Assembly (NCBI RefSeq): GCF_017308975.1
Contig: NZ_JADWPD010000042.1
Location: forward strand, 29,156 to 93,155
Direction: 5' to 3'
Origin: Amycolatopsis sp. MtRt-6
GTDB taxonomy: Bacteria; Actinomycetota; Actinomycetes; Mycobacteriales; Pseudonocardiaceae
Length of the DNA stretch: 64,000 nt
Below the pieces are notes generated by a model. The model did not search any database. It was not told the origin of the DNA and worked only from the letters and a program-made list of their open reading frames with translations. Both the position numbers and the translations under genes were made by a program. The stretch's first letter is position 1, and each line of letters starts with the position of its first letter. Below, piece after piece: positions 51,101 through 61,630 of the stretch.

Positions 51101-51804
51101 GGATCGTCGTCACCAACTGCAACACCACCGAGGCGATGACGAAGGAGATCGAAGCCGGGGCCCGCGCGGCCGCGAGCCCCGGCACCGAGATCCTGGCGCG
51201 GACGCCTCGCTGGGGACCCGAGTCCGCGGAGGGCTGGCTGGACAGCTTCCTGTCCGCGGCGGCGGTCCTGGACCTGTTGCGGGGCCTGGAAGAGCCGTTC
51301 GACGCCGTCGTGCTCGCCGGGTTCGGCGAGCACGGCCGCGAAGGCGCGCGCGAGCTGCTCGACGTCCCCGTCGTCGACATCACCGAGGCCGCCGCGCACC
51401 TGGCCTGCCTGCTCGGCCGCCGCTACGGCGTGGTGACCACTTTGGACCGGACGTGCGGGCTGATCGAGGACAGCCTGCACGCCGCCGGCGTCGCGCAGAA
51501 CTGCGTCACGGTCACCGGCGCCGGCCTCGGCGTGCTGGAGCTGACCGACGAACGCCGCACGGAGTCGGCGTTGCTCACCGCCGGCCGGCGCGCGCGGGAC
51601 GCCGGCGCGGAGGTGCTGGTGCTCGGCTGTGCCGGGATGACGGGACTGGACCGGAAAATCGCGACAATGCTGGACATCCCGGTCATCGACGGCGTCGCGG
51701 CCGCGGTCCGGCTCGCGGAGTCGCTGGTGGCGTTGGGGTTGAAGACGAGCCGCGCGGGTTCGTACGCGCGCCCGCTGGCCAAGCGGCGCACCTGGCCCCG
51801 CTGA
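51097..51804 (+). CDS. Asp/Glu/hydantoin racemase family protein, first catalytic Cys replaced by Gly
   Basis: 235 residues. ATG 51097 overlaps the transporter stop (ATGA). The fold is recognisable from IVVTNCNTTEAMT at the N-terminus (usually NPNTT) and the two catalytic loops. The first loop reads LAGFGEHGREG, with Gly75 where hydantoin racemases have Cys (ACFGDPG-type). The second keeps Cys178 in VLGCAGM. A two-base racemase needs both Cys, so this protein may use a one-sided mechanism or a different substrate. I recall similar GFGEHGREG proteins in other actinobacteria, so this may be a clade rather than a mutation. Confidence 0.75.
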   Translation: MRIVVTNCNTTEAMTKEIEAGARAAASPGTEILARTPRWGPESAEGWLDSFLSAAAVLDLLRGLEEPFDAVVLAGFGEHGREGARELLDVPVVDITEAAAHLACLLGRRYGVVTTLDRTCGLIEDSLHAAGVAQNCVTVTGAGLGVLELTDERRTESALLTAGRRARDAGAEVLVLGCAGMTGLDRKIATMLDIPVIDGVAAAVRLAESLVALGLKTSRAGSYARPLAKRRTWPR

Positions 51805-51920
51805 CCGCGCGCTGGGCCGATCAGGTGATCATCCCGGCCGCGCCTCAACCGGGAACGGCCGTCGGGCGTGGTGCCCGCAGCCACGCGGCAGCCGTGCCGC
51901 GGCCGATTCGAGGAGAAACC

Positions 51921-52349
51921 TTGGGAACCGCCGGAAAACGCCTGATCCGGGCCGCGCTCGCCACCGCGGGTGCCGTCGCCCTGCTCGCCACCGCCGCGCC
52001 CGCGGCGAACGCGGCGACGGCCCGCAACGGCATCTGCGAGAAGGGCGAGTTCTGCCTGTACTACGGCTACCACTTCACCGGATCGGTGTCCGACTTCTCC
52101 GGCCCGATCCCGAACTACGGCAGCACCCAGCCGGGTTGCTACGAGTTCAAGGGTGCCGGCACCGGCAAAGGGCTGTGCGTGAAGAACAACGCCCGCTCGG
52201 CCCGCAACCTCACCGGCATCTGGGTGGTGAAGGTGTACTACAACAGCAACTACGGCGGCACGAACGTCACCTACAACCCCGGCGGCGAGGGCGATCTGGG
52301 CCGCCTCGCCACCGAGAACGCCTCACACGACTACGAGCTCGTCAGCTGA
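51921..52349 (+). CDS. Secreted I36-type (SMPI-like) peptidase inhibitor, TTG start
   Basis: 142 residues. The rare start TTG 51921 has AGGAG at 51911-51915 and gives a complete signal peptide (LIRAALATAGAVALLATAAPAANA). The mature domain, with NGICEKGEFCLYYGYHFTGSVSDF and VVKVYYNSNYGGTNVTYNPG, is a beta/gamma-crystallin-like SMPI fold with two cysteine pairs. It may inhibit metalloproteinases. The 116 bases upstream (51805-51920) hold its own promoter region; no boxes could be fixed. Confidence 0.8.
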   Translation: MGTAGKRLIRAALATAGAVALLATAAPAANAATARNGICEKGEFCLYYGYHFTGSVSDFSGPIPNYGSTQPGCYEFKGAGTGKGLCVKNNARSARNLTGIWVVKVYYNSNYGGTNVTYNPGGEGDLGRLATENASHDYELVS

Positions 52350-52368
52350 CCCGCCGCGCCGGCCGGGC

Positions 52369-53319
52369 TCAGTTCCCGGCCGGCCCGGTGACGCCGGGGG
52401 CGGGCGCCTGCGCGTTGCCCGCCACGCCGTAGCGGCCCGCGCCGCCGTCGAGCTGTTCCTTCAGCGCCAGCACCGCGCTCACCCGGCCCGCCGAGGAATC
52501 GACGTTGTCCACTGTGGACAGGATGGACGTCGCCGAGGTGTCGGCGCGGACCACGCCCAGCGCCCCCGTGCCGTCCGCCGAACCGGGGTCGCCCGCGAGG
52601 ACCGTGCCCGCGCCGCCGCGGTCGAGCTGGGTCGCGAACCGGGCGATCGTCGCCGCGCGGTCGCCCGCGCCGTCGCCGGTCGCCTGGGCGCCGGTGAGCA
52701 CGATCGCCAGCTGCGCGGGCTTGACGTCCTGGCCCGCCTTGACGAACCCGCCGTCGGTGAGCCCACCCAGCGCCGCCGCCAGTTCCTCGCCCGAGGACTG
52801 CGGCTTGGCCGTGGTCTTGTCCAGCAGCAGCACGGACCCGAGCAGCGCGCCGGCGAGCGTGCCGGAGTCCCCCGCCGTCGGGAACTTCGAGCCGGCCGGC
52901 TGCAGCCGCGTGACGACGTCGCGGAGCTGGTCGGCCTTCTCGGGGTCGGCGAACGCCGCGGTCAGCTGGACCTCGCCGGTCACCGACGCACCGGCCTGGC
53001 CGATCAGCTGCTTGAGCGCGTCGCGGTCGGCCGGGCGCGCGTCGTCGGTCGTCACGAGCACCACCGACCGCTTGTCCAGTGTGCCGGCGACGACCTTCGG
53101 GCCCATCGAGCCGGCGAAGGCGTCGGCGTCGGCCAGCCGCGCGTTGAGCGCGTTGCGCTGCGCCTCCAGGTCCGCGACCTGGGTGCCGAGGTCCTTCTTC
53201 TCCCCCGCCAGCCCGGACAGCAGCGTGCCGTTGAGCGCCGTCGAGCCGAGCACGACGCCGACGGCCAGCGCGAGGAAGCAGGCGGCGATGGAAACGACGT
53301 GGTACCGCAGCGAAATCAC
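52369..53319 (-). CDS. mctB: MctB-like copper transport/outer envelope protein
   Basis: 316 residues from GTG overlapping the steA stop (GTGA). The N-terminal YHVVSIAACFLALAVGVVLGS membrane segment and following coiled coil are the Rv1698/MctB signature. In mycobacteria the protein sits in the outer membrane and limits copper. Whether a Pseudonocardiaceae homologue has the same job is not settled. It follows steA, as in M. tuberculosis. Confidence 0.85.
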   Translation of the reverse strand: MISLRYHVVSIAACFLALAVGVVLGSTALNGTLLSGLAGEKKDLGTQVADLEAQRNALNARLADADAFAGSMGPKVVAGTLDKRSVVLVTTDDARPADRDALKQLIGQAGASVTGEVQLTAAFADPEKADQLRDVVTRLQPAGSKFPTAGDSGTLAGALLGSVLLLDKTTAKPQSSGEELAAALGGLTDGGFVKAGQDVKPAQLAIVLTGAQATGDGAGDRAATIARFATQLDRGGAGTVLAGDPGSADGTGALGVVRADTSATSILSTVDNVDSSAGRVSAVLALKEQLDGGAGRYGVAGNAQAPAPGVTGPAGN

Positions 53320-54500
53320 GTGAACAGTCCCTTGACCCAGGCGGCGAACGAGTTCCAGGTGGCCTTGAGCCAGTCCAGGTAGACCGTGCCCACATCGGAC
53401 ACCAGCAGGGCCGCGGCGACCACCACGACCGCGGCGAGCACGAGCAGGACGACCGCGCCGATCGACACCCGGTTGCGGTGCAGCGTCGCCACCGCCTTGC
53501 CGTCGACGAGCTTCGTGCCGAGCTTCAGCCGGGTCAGGAACGTCGACGGGTTCGAGCCGGACCGGCCGTGGTCGAGGAATTCGCGCAGCGTGGCCTGGAA
53601 GCCGACGGTGACGACCAGGCTGGCGCCATGCGCGTCGGCCAGCAGCAGTGCGAGGTCTTCGGCGTTGCCGGACGCCGGGAACGTCACCGCGCCGATGCCG
53701 AGGTCCTGGATGCGCTGGACGCCGGGCGCGTGCCCGTCCGGCGCGGCGGGCACGACGACCTCGCCGCCGCCGCGCAGCGTCGCGGTGCCGATGCCGGTGG
53801 GGTCGCCGACCACGACGTCCGGCCGGTAGCCCTGCACGCGCAGGGTGTCGGCGCCGGCGTCGACCCCGATCATGACCGGGCGGTGCTCGGCGATGTACTT
53901 CTTCAGCTTCTTGAGGTCCTCGGCGTGCCCGTTGCCGCCCGCGACGACCAGCACGTGCCGGTCCTTGAGCGCCACCTTCAGCTCGGGGACGCCGACGCCG
54001 TCGAGGATCAGGGTGCGTTCGCGGCGCAGGAACTCGATGGTGTTCGCCGAGAACGCCTCCAGCTGCGTCGACATCCCGGCCTTGGCCTCGATCATCTGGT
54101 CGGCGACGCTCTCGGCGGTCTGCTCGATGCCGGAGGCGACCTGCCGCTCGCCGATGTAGACGACGCCGTCGAGCAGCCGCAGCTTCGTGCCGTCCTTGAT
54201 CGAGCGCAGCAGATCGCCGCCGACCGAGTCGACGAGCGGGATGCCGGCCGCGACCAGGATCTCGGGGCCCATGTTCGGGAACCGGCCGGAGATCGACGGC
54301 GACGCGTTGACCACGCCCGCGACCTCGGCCTCGACGAGGGCGTCGGCCGTCGCGCGGTCGAGGTCCAGCTGGTCGAGCACGACGATGTCGCCGGGACTGA
54401 TCCGGCGCAGCAGCTCCCGGGTGCGGCGGTCCACCCGGGCGACCCCGGTGATCCCCGGCAGGGGTTCCTGATTCCGCGTGAGCAGACCCGTGAGCTTCAT
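53316..54500 (-). CDS. steA: SteA-like cytokinesis/peptidoglycan protein (Rv1697 type)
   Basis: 394 residues from ATG 54500 (the open frame extends upstream to 55031 without support). The N-terminal domain VARVDRRTRELLRRISPGDIVVLDQLDLDRATADALVEAEVAGVVNAS precedes a thiamin-pyrophosphokinase-like core (GADTLRVQGYRPDVVVGD). A C-terminal membrane helix (VVLLVLAAVVVVAAALLV) anchors it. In Corynebacterium the protein acts at the division site with SteB. MctB is encoded in the SteB position here. Confidence 0.85.
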   Translation of the reverse strand: MKLTGLLTRNQEPLPGITGVARVDRRTRELLRRISPGDIVVLDQLDLDRATADALVEAEVAGVVNASPSISGRFPNMGPEILVAAGIPLVDSVGGDLLRSIKDGTKLRLLDGVVYIGERQVASGIEQTAESVADQMIEAKAGMSTQLEAFSANTIEFLRRERTLILDGVGVPELKVALKDRHVLVVAGGNGHAEDLKKLKKYIAEHRPVMIGVDAGADTLRVQGYRPDVVVGDPTGIGTATLRGGGEVVVPAAPDGHAPGVQRIQDLGIGAVTFPASGNAEDLALLLADAHGASLVVTVGFQATLREFLDHGRSGSNPSTFLTRLKLGTKLVDGKAVATLHRNRVSIGAVVLLVLAAVVVVAAALLVSDVGTVYLDWLKATWNSFAAWVKGLFT

Positions 54501-54598
54501 GTGGCCGATGGTGACAAATTTGCTCGTGGGACGATGCTCGCCACGCCGTAGCCGCCGTGACTCGTTGTGGTGAGCCCGGTCGCCCTCCCCCGCGCGGG

Positions 54599-55774
54599 TC
54601 AGGCCTCGGACTCCTCCGAGAGCGAGCCGAAATCGAGGTTCAGCCACGGGCTCGCCGGGTCCTGAAGGAGCTGGTGGTGGACGCGCACGGCCGCCGGGTA
54701 CCACTCGCCGAAGTCGTCTTCGCCGCCGTGCAGCACCCGGCCCATGACGTACCCCGCCGAGAGGTCGGCCCATGACTGGTGGTAGCGGCGGGCCAGGGAA
54801 CCGGCTTCGAGCACCATCAGCTCGGCGCTCAGCGCGTCGCAGTAGCCGGCCGCCAGCCCCGCGCGGGCGATGGTGACCGCGCGGCCGACGTCCCACGAAA
54901 GCGCCGTCGTCACGCACCCGTCCCCGTCGACCAGGCCGTCGGCACGCAGCCGCCGCTCGTACCGGGACACCCGGCGGACGGTGTCGCGCAGCTCGTCGGC
55001 CTGGTCGGCGGCGTCGTTCTCCGTGCACCACCGGTCCACCAGCTGCGCCCAGGTCAGCGGGTCGAACTCGGCACCCGGCAGGCCGTACTCGGCGGCGAAC
55101 CGCAGCCGCAGCATGAGGACCAGGTTGCCGGGTGTCAGCGCGTAGCCGTCACCGATCAGGCCGGTCATGGTCGCGCGCCAGGCGGGCGGGTCGGGTACGC
55201 CCCACCAGTCCCGCAGGGCCCGCACCTCGGCGACGTAGTCGTGGTAGCGGCCGTCCAGGAGGTTCCAGGGCGCCGCGTTGAGCACGGCCAGGTGCGCGCC
55301 GCAGGCCAGCGCGTGCGCGATCGGCCCCTCGAGGTGCCCGTAGGGCGCGGTGATCAGCCGCTCGACCTGCTCTTCGAGCGGCGTGACGTCGTCGGCGTGC
55401 GCGTCGAGCCACGGCTGCAGCGTCGCCCCCGGCAACCGCCACTCGCCGCGGGTGCCGCGGTTGAACACGACGCGCTCGTGCCGCCCGACGCCGTCGACCG
55501 CCCAGTCGAGCGCGCCGCTCATGGCGACGGTGTCGGGGCCGAGGTCCGGCAGCGCGCCGCGGGTGAAGACCTGCAGGAACTCGTCACCGCCGGTCTCGAA
55601 GTAGACGTTGGGGAAGGTCTCCGCCCGCTCGTCCAGGATGCTGCGGGCGTCCACCCGCCGGATCGGCACGAACAGCTCCTCCCCGGCGAGCAGGCCGAGG
55701 TAGCGATCGAGGTCGCCGTCCCGCCGCGCGGCGGCGAGCTGGGCTTCGACGTCGGCGGGCGGCGGCAGGATCAC
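54599..55774 (-). CDS. SseB-domain plus DUF1266 protein
   Basis: 391 residues. Residues 1-130 (ELFVPIRRVD, GDEFLQVFTRGALPDLG) resemble the SseB N-terminal fold. The C-terminal part (ALSWDVGRAVTIARAGLAAGYCDALSAELM, SWADLSAGYVMGRV) is DUF1266. The combination is seen in actinobacterial genomes, with no known activity. GTG 55774 overlaps the oxidoreductase stop by four bases. Confidence 0.7.
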   Translation of the reverse strand: MILPPPADVEAQLAAARRDGDLDRYLGLLAGEELFVPIRRVDARSILDERAETFPNVYFETGGDEFLQVFTRGALPDLGPDTVAMSGALDWAVDGVGRHERVVFNRGTRGEWRLPGATLQPWLDAHADDVTPLEEQVERLITAPYGHLEGPIAHALACGAHLAVLNAAPWNLLDGRYHDYVAEVRALRDWWGVPDPPAWRATMTGLIGDGYALTPGNLVLMLRLRFAAEYGLPGAEFDPLTWAQLVDRWCTENDAADQADELRDTVRRVSRYERRLRADGLVDGDGCVTTALSWDVGRAVTIARAGLAAGYCDALSAELMVLEAGSLARRYHQSWADLSAGYVMGRVLHGGEDDFGEWYPAAVRVHHQLLQDPASPWLNLDFGSLSEESEA

Positions 55775-56757
55775 GGGGCGGCTCCCTCCGCTCGGCCGGT
55801 CAGCACGACGAGCTTGCCCGCCGTCCGGTTGTGCTCCAGGTCGTCGTGCGCCTGCCGGATCTCCGCCATCGGGTACACCTTGGCCGGGCCCAGGCTGGTG
55901 GTGCCGCCGGCGATCCGGTCGAGGTGGCGCTGGAGGACGGGGGCGGGCAGGTCGTCCGCCTCACCACCATAAGCGGTCAACCGCACCCCGGCGGGAAGGT
56001 AGCCGATCGGATAAAAATTCGAGATCGTCCACTGGTTGGACAACATGCCGGTGAAGCAGACGGTCCCGTGCACCCGGGTGGCGTTGAGGGTGTCCGGCAG
56101 GGCCGGGGTGCCGACCAGTTCGAGCGCGGCGTCGACACCGTCGGGGACGATCTTGCGGACCTGCTCGGCGACGTTCCCGTCGTCGAGGACCGGGTGGTCG
56201 ACACCGTGTTCGCGCAGGATTTCGAGGCGTTCTTCCTGCCGGGTGGTCGCGAAGACGGTGGCGCCGAGCTCTTTCGCCAGCGCCGCGGTGGCGAACCCGA
56301 GTGCGGAAGTGCCGCCGCGGATCAGCAGCGTCTGGCCGTCCTGGAGGTCGAGGCCGGTGGTGAGCGAGCCGTACGCGGTCTGCAGCGTCTCGGGGACCTG
56401 GCCGATGACCTCCCAAGGCAGGTCGGAGCGGAACGGGATGACCTGGTTCTCCGGCACCAGCGTGTATTCCGCGTAGCCGCCGTCGAAGGTGCGCCCCATG
56501 CCGCCCATCATGGTCGCGACCTGCTGCCCCGGTGCGAACCCACCGCCGGCGTCGACGACCCCGACGGCCTCGATCCCGGGCACCCGCGGAAAGGTGACGC
56601 CTTCGGCCAGCCCGAGCCGGGTGTGCAGCTCGGACCGGTTGAGGCCGAACGCCTTCACGGCGATCCGGACCCAGCCGGGTTTCACCTCCGGCAACGGGAG
56701 CTCGGTGAGTTCGAGGTTTTCGACGGGACCGGGTTCCCGGAGTACCACCGCGCGCAT
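55771..56757 (-). CDS. Zinc-independent MDR NADPH:quinone-type oxidoreductase
   Basis: 328 residues. ATG 56757 begins MRAVVLREPGPVENLEL; an ATG at 56793 would add 12 residues without family support. The NADPH site is GGTSALGFATAALAKELGA. The catalytic-domain Cys/His zinc ligands of alcohol dehydrogenases are absent, as in quinone reductases. It precedes the DUF1266 gene in one transcript. An imperfect inverted repeat lies upstream at 56771-56809. Confidence 0.85.
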   Translation of the reverse strand: MRAVVLREPGPVENLELTELPLPEVKPGWVRIAVKAFGLNRSELHTRLGLAEGVTFPRVPGIEAVGVVDAGGGFAPGQQVATMMGGMGRTFDGGYAEYTLVPENQVIPFRSDLPWEVIGQVPETLQTAYGSLTTGLDLQDGQTLLIRGGTSALGFATAALAKELGATVFATTRQEERLEILREHGVDHPVLDDGNVAEQVRKIVPDGVDAALELVGTPALPDTLNATRVHGTVCFTGMLSNQWTISNFYPIGYLPAGVRLTAYGGEADDLPAPVLQRHLDRIAGGTTSLGPAKVYPMAEIRQAHDDLEHNRTAGKLVVLTGRAEGAAP

Positions 56758-56770
56758 CCTGGGTCCTTTC

Positions 56771-56809
56771 TTCGCAAGCAGCTGCCACCACAACTGCTTG
56801 TCTGCGAAG
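56771..56809. promoter_or_regulatory. Imperfect inverted repeat upstream of the oxidoreductase
   Basis: TTCGCAAGCAG (56771-56781) and CTGCTTGTCTGCGAA (56794-56808) pair except for a four-base bulge. The position, 14-51 bases before the oxidoreductase start, suits an operator or a recN terminator-free spacer; I favour an operator. Confidence 0.4.
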
Positions 56810-56824
56810 GTTATTCCCGGGAAA

Positions 56825-58606
<1,782 letters not shown>

Positions 58607-58693
58607 GCCGCCTACGGTAGCGGCCACCACCGACACTCTGCGCGCGCGGGCACCCGGCGCGTCGCCGATATGTTCGAAGAAAGCGCCGAACGG

Positions 58694-59620
58694 CTATTCA
58701 CAAGGACGCGCGTGCCGCTCCCGCCAGCTCTTCACCGGCAGCGAGAACTTCTGGACCAGGCGGTCGGTGAACGGGCCGTCCCAGAGCCGGACGAGCCGCA
58801 CCGGCGTCCTGCCGCAGGTCACGCGCACCCGCGCGCCCGGCGGCAGGTCGATCGGCCGGGTCCCGTCGCAGGTCAGCACGGCCGACGAGCCGTCCGGGTC
58901 GATCCCGACGGTGATCACCGAGTCGCGGGAGACGACCAGCGGCCGCGCGAACATCGCGTGCGCGTTGCTCGGCACCACCAGCAGGGCCTGGACGTCCGGC
59001 CAGATGATCGGGCCGCCGGCCGAGAACGCGTACGCGGTCGAGCCGGTGGGTGTGGCGCAGAGCACACCGTCGCAGCCGAAGGCGGACACCGGGCGGCCGT
59101 CGACCTCGATCAGCGCGTCCAGCACGCGTTCGCGGGTGCTCTTCTCCACGCTGGCTTCGTTGAGCGCCCAGGTGCGGGCGACCTCTTCGCCGTCGTGGGT
59201 GACCGTGACGTCGATGGTCATCCGCTCTTCGACCTGGTAATCGCCGTCGACGACGCGCTGGACGGTGTCGGCCAGCGCGTCGGAGTCGGCTTCGGCGAGG
59301 AAGCCGACGCGCCCGAGGTTCACGCCGAGCACCGGCACCCCGGCGGGCCGGGCCAGCTCGGCCGCGCGCAGCAGCGTGCCGTCGCCGCCGAGGACGAAGA
59401 CCAGCTCGACGCCGTCGGCGGGGTTGTCGTCCGGGTCGACGACGGTGCAGGTCGCGCCGACGCCGTGCTGCTCGGGGTTGATCAGCGCGCAGACGTCGTG
59501 CTCGGTCACCCGGATCCGGATGCCGGCCTTGGCGAAGCGCGCCGAAACCTCGCGCGCGGCTTCGCCCGTCGCGTCGCGATCGGGGTGCACCATGAGGAGC
59601 ACTTCACGTTCGGTGGTCAT
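58694..59620 (-). CDS. nadK: NAD kinase
   Basis: 308 residues. ATG 59620 overlaps the tlyA stop by four bases. The kinase motif is VLGGDGTLLRAAEL; the substrate NE/D motif is WALNEASVEK; the C-terminal repeat contains CDGVLCATPTGSTAYAFSAGGPI. It phosphorylates NAD to NADP. Gene order tlyA-nadK-recN is conserved in actinobacteria. Confidence 0.95.
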   Translation of the reverse strand: MTTEREVLLMVHPDRDATGEAAREVSARFAKAGIRIRVTEHDVCALINPEQHGVGATCTVVDPDDNPADGVELVFVLGGDGTLLRAAELARPAGVPVLGVNLGRVGFLAEADSDALADTVQRVVDGDYQVEERMTIDVTVTHDGEEVARTWALNEASVEKSTRERVLDALIEVDGRPVSAFGCDGVLCATPTGSTAYAFSAGGPIIWPDVQALLVVPSNAHAMFARPLVVSRDSVITVGIDPDGSSAVLTCDGTRPIDLPPGARVRVTCGRTPVRLVRLWDGPFTDRLVQKFSLPVKSWRERHARPCE

Positions 59621-60444
59621 GCGGGCCCTTCCTCGACGGCGGTCCGGACGAGCCGCTCGGCCGCAGACCTGTCGACCGCGTCCACAGTGGACTCGGCCAC
59701 GTGTTCCTTGTTGAGCCACACGAAGTACTCGACGTTCCCGGACGGCCCGGGCAGCGGGCTGGCGGTGACGCCGCGCAGCGCGAGCCCGAGCTTCGCGGCC
59801 TCGTCGATGACGGTGAGCACGGACTCGGCACGCAGTTCCGGGTCGCGGACGACACCGCCGCTGCCGAGGCGGTCCTTGCCCACCTCGAACTGCGGCTTGA
59901 CCATCGGCACCAGATCGGCGCCTTCGCGCGCGCAGGCAGCGAGCGCGGGCAGCACGAGCTTGAGCGAGATGAAGCTCAGGTCCCCGACGATCAGGTCGAC
60001 TTGCCCGCCGAGGTCGTCGGGCGTGAGGTTGCGGACGTTGGTTCGATCCATGACCACTACACGTGCGTCGGTGCGGATTCGCCAGTCGAGCAGGCCACGA
60101 CCCACGTCGGCGGCGATCACGGTGGCGGCGCCGTTCCGCAGGAGCACGTCCGTGAACCCGCCGGTGGACGCGCCGGCGTCGAGGCAGCGCTTGCCTTCGA
60201 CGCTCAGGTCCGTGAAGGCTTCCAGGGCGCCGAGCAGCTTGTGCGCGCCACGCGAGGCCCAGCCGGGGTCGTCTTCGTCCTTGACGACGATCGGGGCGTC
60301 GGATTCCACGCCGGTGGCGGGCTTGGTGGCGACCATCCCGCGCACGGTGACCTTGCCACCGGCGATGAGGGCCGAGGCCTGTTCACGCGACCGCGCGAGG
60401 CCGCGCCGGACCAGTTCCGCGTCGAGGCGGGCCCGCTTGGGCAC
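59617..60444 (-). CDS. tlyA: TlyA family rRNA 2'-O-methyltransferase
   Basis: 275 residues from GTG 60444. An S4-like RNA-binding domain (RARLDAELVRRGLARSREQASALI) precedes an FtsJ-like methyltransferase with SAM motif LDAGASTGGFTDVLL. The later motifs VDLIVGDLSFISLKLVLPAL and MVKPQFEVGK supply catalytic Asp/Lys. It methylates 16S and/or 23S rRNA and determines capreomycin sensitivity in mycobacteria. The full N-terminal S4 domain suggests the two-site type. Confidence 0.95.
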   Translation of the reverse strand: MPKRARLDAELVRRGLARSREQASALIAGGKVTVRGMVATKPATGVESDAPIVVKDEDDPGWASRGAHKLLGALEAFTDLSVEGKRCLDAGASTGGFTDVLLRNGAATVIAADVGRGLLDWRIRTDARVVVMDRTNVRNLTPDDLGGQVDLIVGDLSFISLKLVLPALAACAREGADLVPMVKPQFEVGKDRLGSGGVVRDPELRAESVLTVIDEAAKLGLALRGVTASPLPGPSGNVEYFVWLNKEHVAESTVDAVDRSAAERLVRTAVEEGPA

Positions 60445-60449
60445 GCCGA

Positions 60450-60647
60450 TCAGACCTTGTCGATGCTGGACAGGGCGACCGTCAGCTCGGTGTGCACGGC
60501 GTCGAAGCGCTCGACGTGCTCCGCGAGCGGCAGCGCGTCCAGGTCGTCCAGCCCGGCGACGGCTTCGTCGATGCCGGCCCGCGGGTCGGTCTGCTGCGAG
60601 AACGACCCGGGCGGCGGGCCCGGGACGGGGAAGGGATGGTCCTGCAC
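60450..60647 (-). CDS. Small conserved protein (Rv1693 position)
   Basis: 65 residues from GTG 60647, ending 5 bases before tlyA. The N-terminal Pro-rich part is followed by an acidic helix (GIDEAVAGLDDLDALPLAEHVERFDAVHTELTVALSSID). Its place and size match Rv1693 of M. tuberculosis. No function is known. The frame extends upstream over the phosphatase gene, but that is noise. Confidence 0.65.
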   Translation of the reverse strand: MQDHPFPVPGPPPGSFSQQTDPRAGIDEAVAGLDDLDALPLAEHVERFDAVHTELTVALSSIDKV

Positions 60648-60664
60648 AGTGCAAACGGTATCAG

Positions 60665-61630
60665 TCAGGACAGGGCCGCCTCGGCGCGCGCGCCGAGTTC
60701 GGTGACGCCGGTCTCCCAGGCCGTGTGGCACAGCGCGCGGAGGAGGTCCAGGGCGTCGCCGTCGCCCGTCGCCGTCAAGGCGTGGTTCTCGACGGTCACG
60801 GTCCAGCCCGGCCGCGGCCCGATCCTGAGGTCGTCGGCCCGCTCGGTGAGCGCGGTGAGGTCTTTCGCGAGGTACGTCCCCCGCTCGGCCGGGATGGCCT
60901 CGATCAGCTGCTTCGGCGTCGCGACGCCGGACAGGACGACCAGGGAGTCGATGCCCGCGGCGACCGCACCGGCGATGTCGGTGTCGAGCCGGTCGCCGAC
61001 GACCAAGGGCTTTGCGGCGTCCGCCGAGCGAGCGGCGGTCTCGAACAGCAGCGGCTGCGGCTTGCCGGCGACCAGGGGTTCGACATCGGTGGCGGTGCGC
61101 AGCGCGGCGACCATCGAGCCGTTGCCGGGCAGCAGGCCGCGTTCGCTGGGCAGCGTCGCGTCGACGTTGCAGGCCACCCACAGCGCGCCGGCCCGGATGG
61201 CCAGGCAGGCCTCGGCCAGCGCGGCCCAGGTGTTGTCCGGCGAGTGCCCCTGGACGACGGCCTGGACGGTGGGGGCGTTCTCCCGCACCGGCTTGAGCCC
61301 GGCCTCCAGCACTTCGGCGGCGAGCGATTCGGTGCCGACGACGAGGACCTCGGCGCCGGGGTCCAGGCGGTCCTTGAGCAGCTGCACGCCGGCCTGGGCA
61401 CTGGTGTGCACCTCATCGGTCCCGGCGGGCATGCCGAGCCCGGTGAGGTGCGCGACGACCTCGTCCGGTGCCTTGGAGGCGTTGTTCGTGACGAACCGGA
61501 CGGGGGTGCCGTGCTCCCGCGCGGCCCGCACCGTCTCCGGGGCACCCGGGATCACCCGGGTGCCGTGGTAGACGGTGCCGTCGAGGTCGAAGAGGACCGC
61601 GTCATAGGCCGCGAGGAGAGCGTCACTCAT
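60665..61630 (-). CDS. HAD-IIA family phosphatase (Rv1692/NagD-like)
   Basis: 321 residues from ATG 61630. The HAD motifs are FDLDGTVY (Asp nucleophile and acid), FVTNNASK, and VVGDRLDTDIAGAVAAG with the NagD cap between. The Rv1692 homologue dephosphorylates glycerol 3-phosphate. A C-terminal extension of about 70 residues is similar to that of Rv1692. It overlaps the TPR gene by eight bases. Confidence 0.85.
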   Translation of the reverse strand: MSDALLAAYDAVLFDLDGTVYHGTRVIPGAPETVRAAREHGTPVRFVTNNASKAPDEVVAHLTGLGMPAGTDEVHTSAQAGVQLLKDRLDPGAEVLVVGTESLAAEVLEAGLKPVRENAPTVQAVVQGHSPDNTWAALAEACLAIRAGALWVACNVDATLPSERGLLPGNGSMVAALRTATDVEPLVAGKPQPLLFETAARSADAAKPLVVGDRLDTDIAGAVAAGIDSLVVLSGVATPKQLIEAIPAERGTYLAKDLTALTERADDLRIGPRPGWTVTVENHALTATGDGDALDLLRALCHTAWETGVTELGARAEAALS

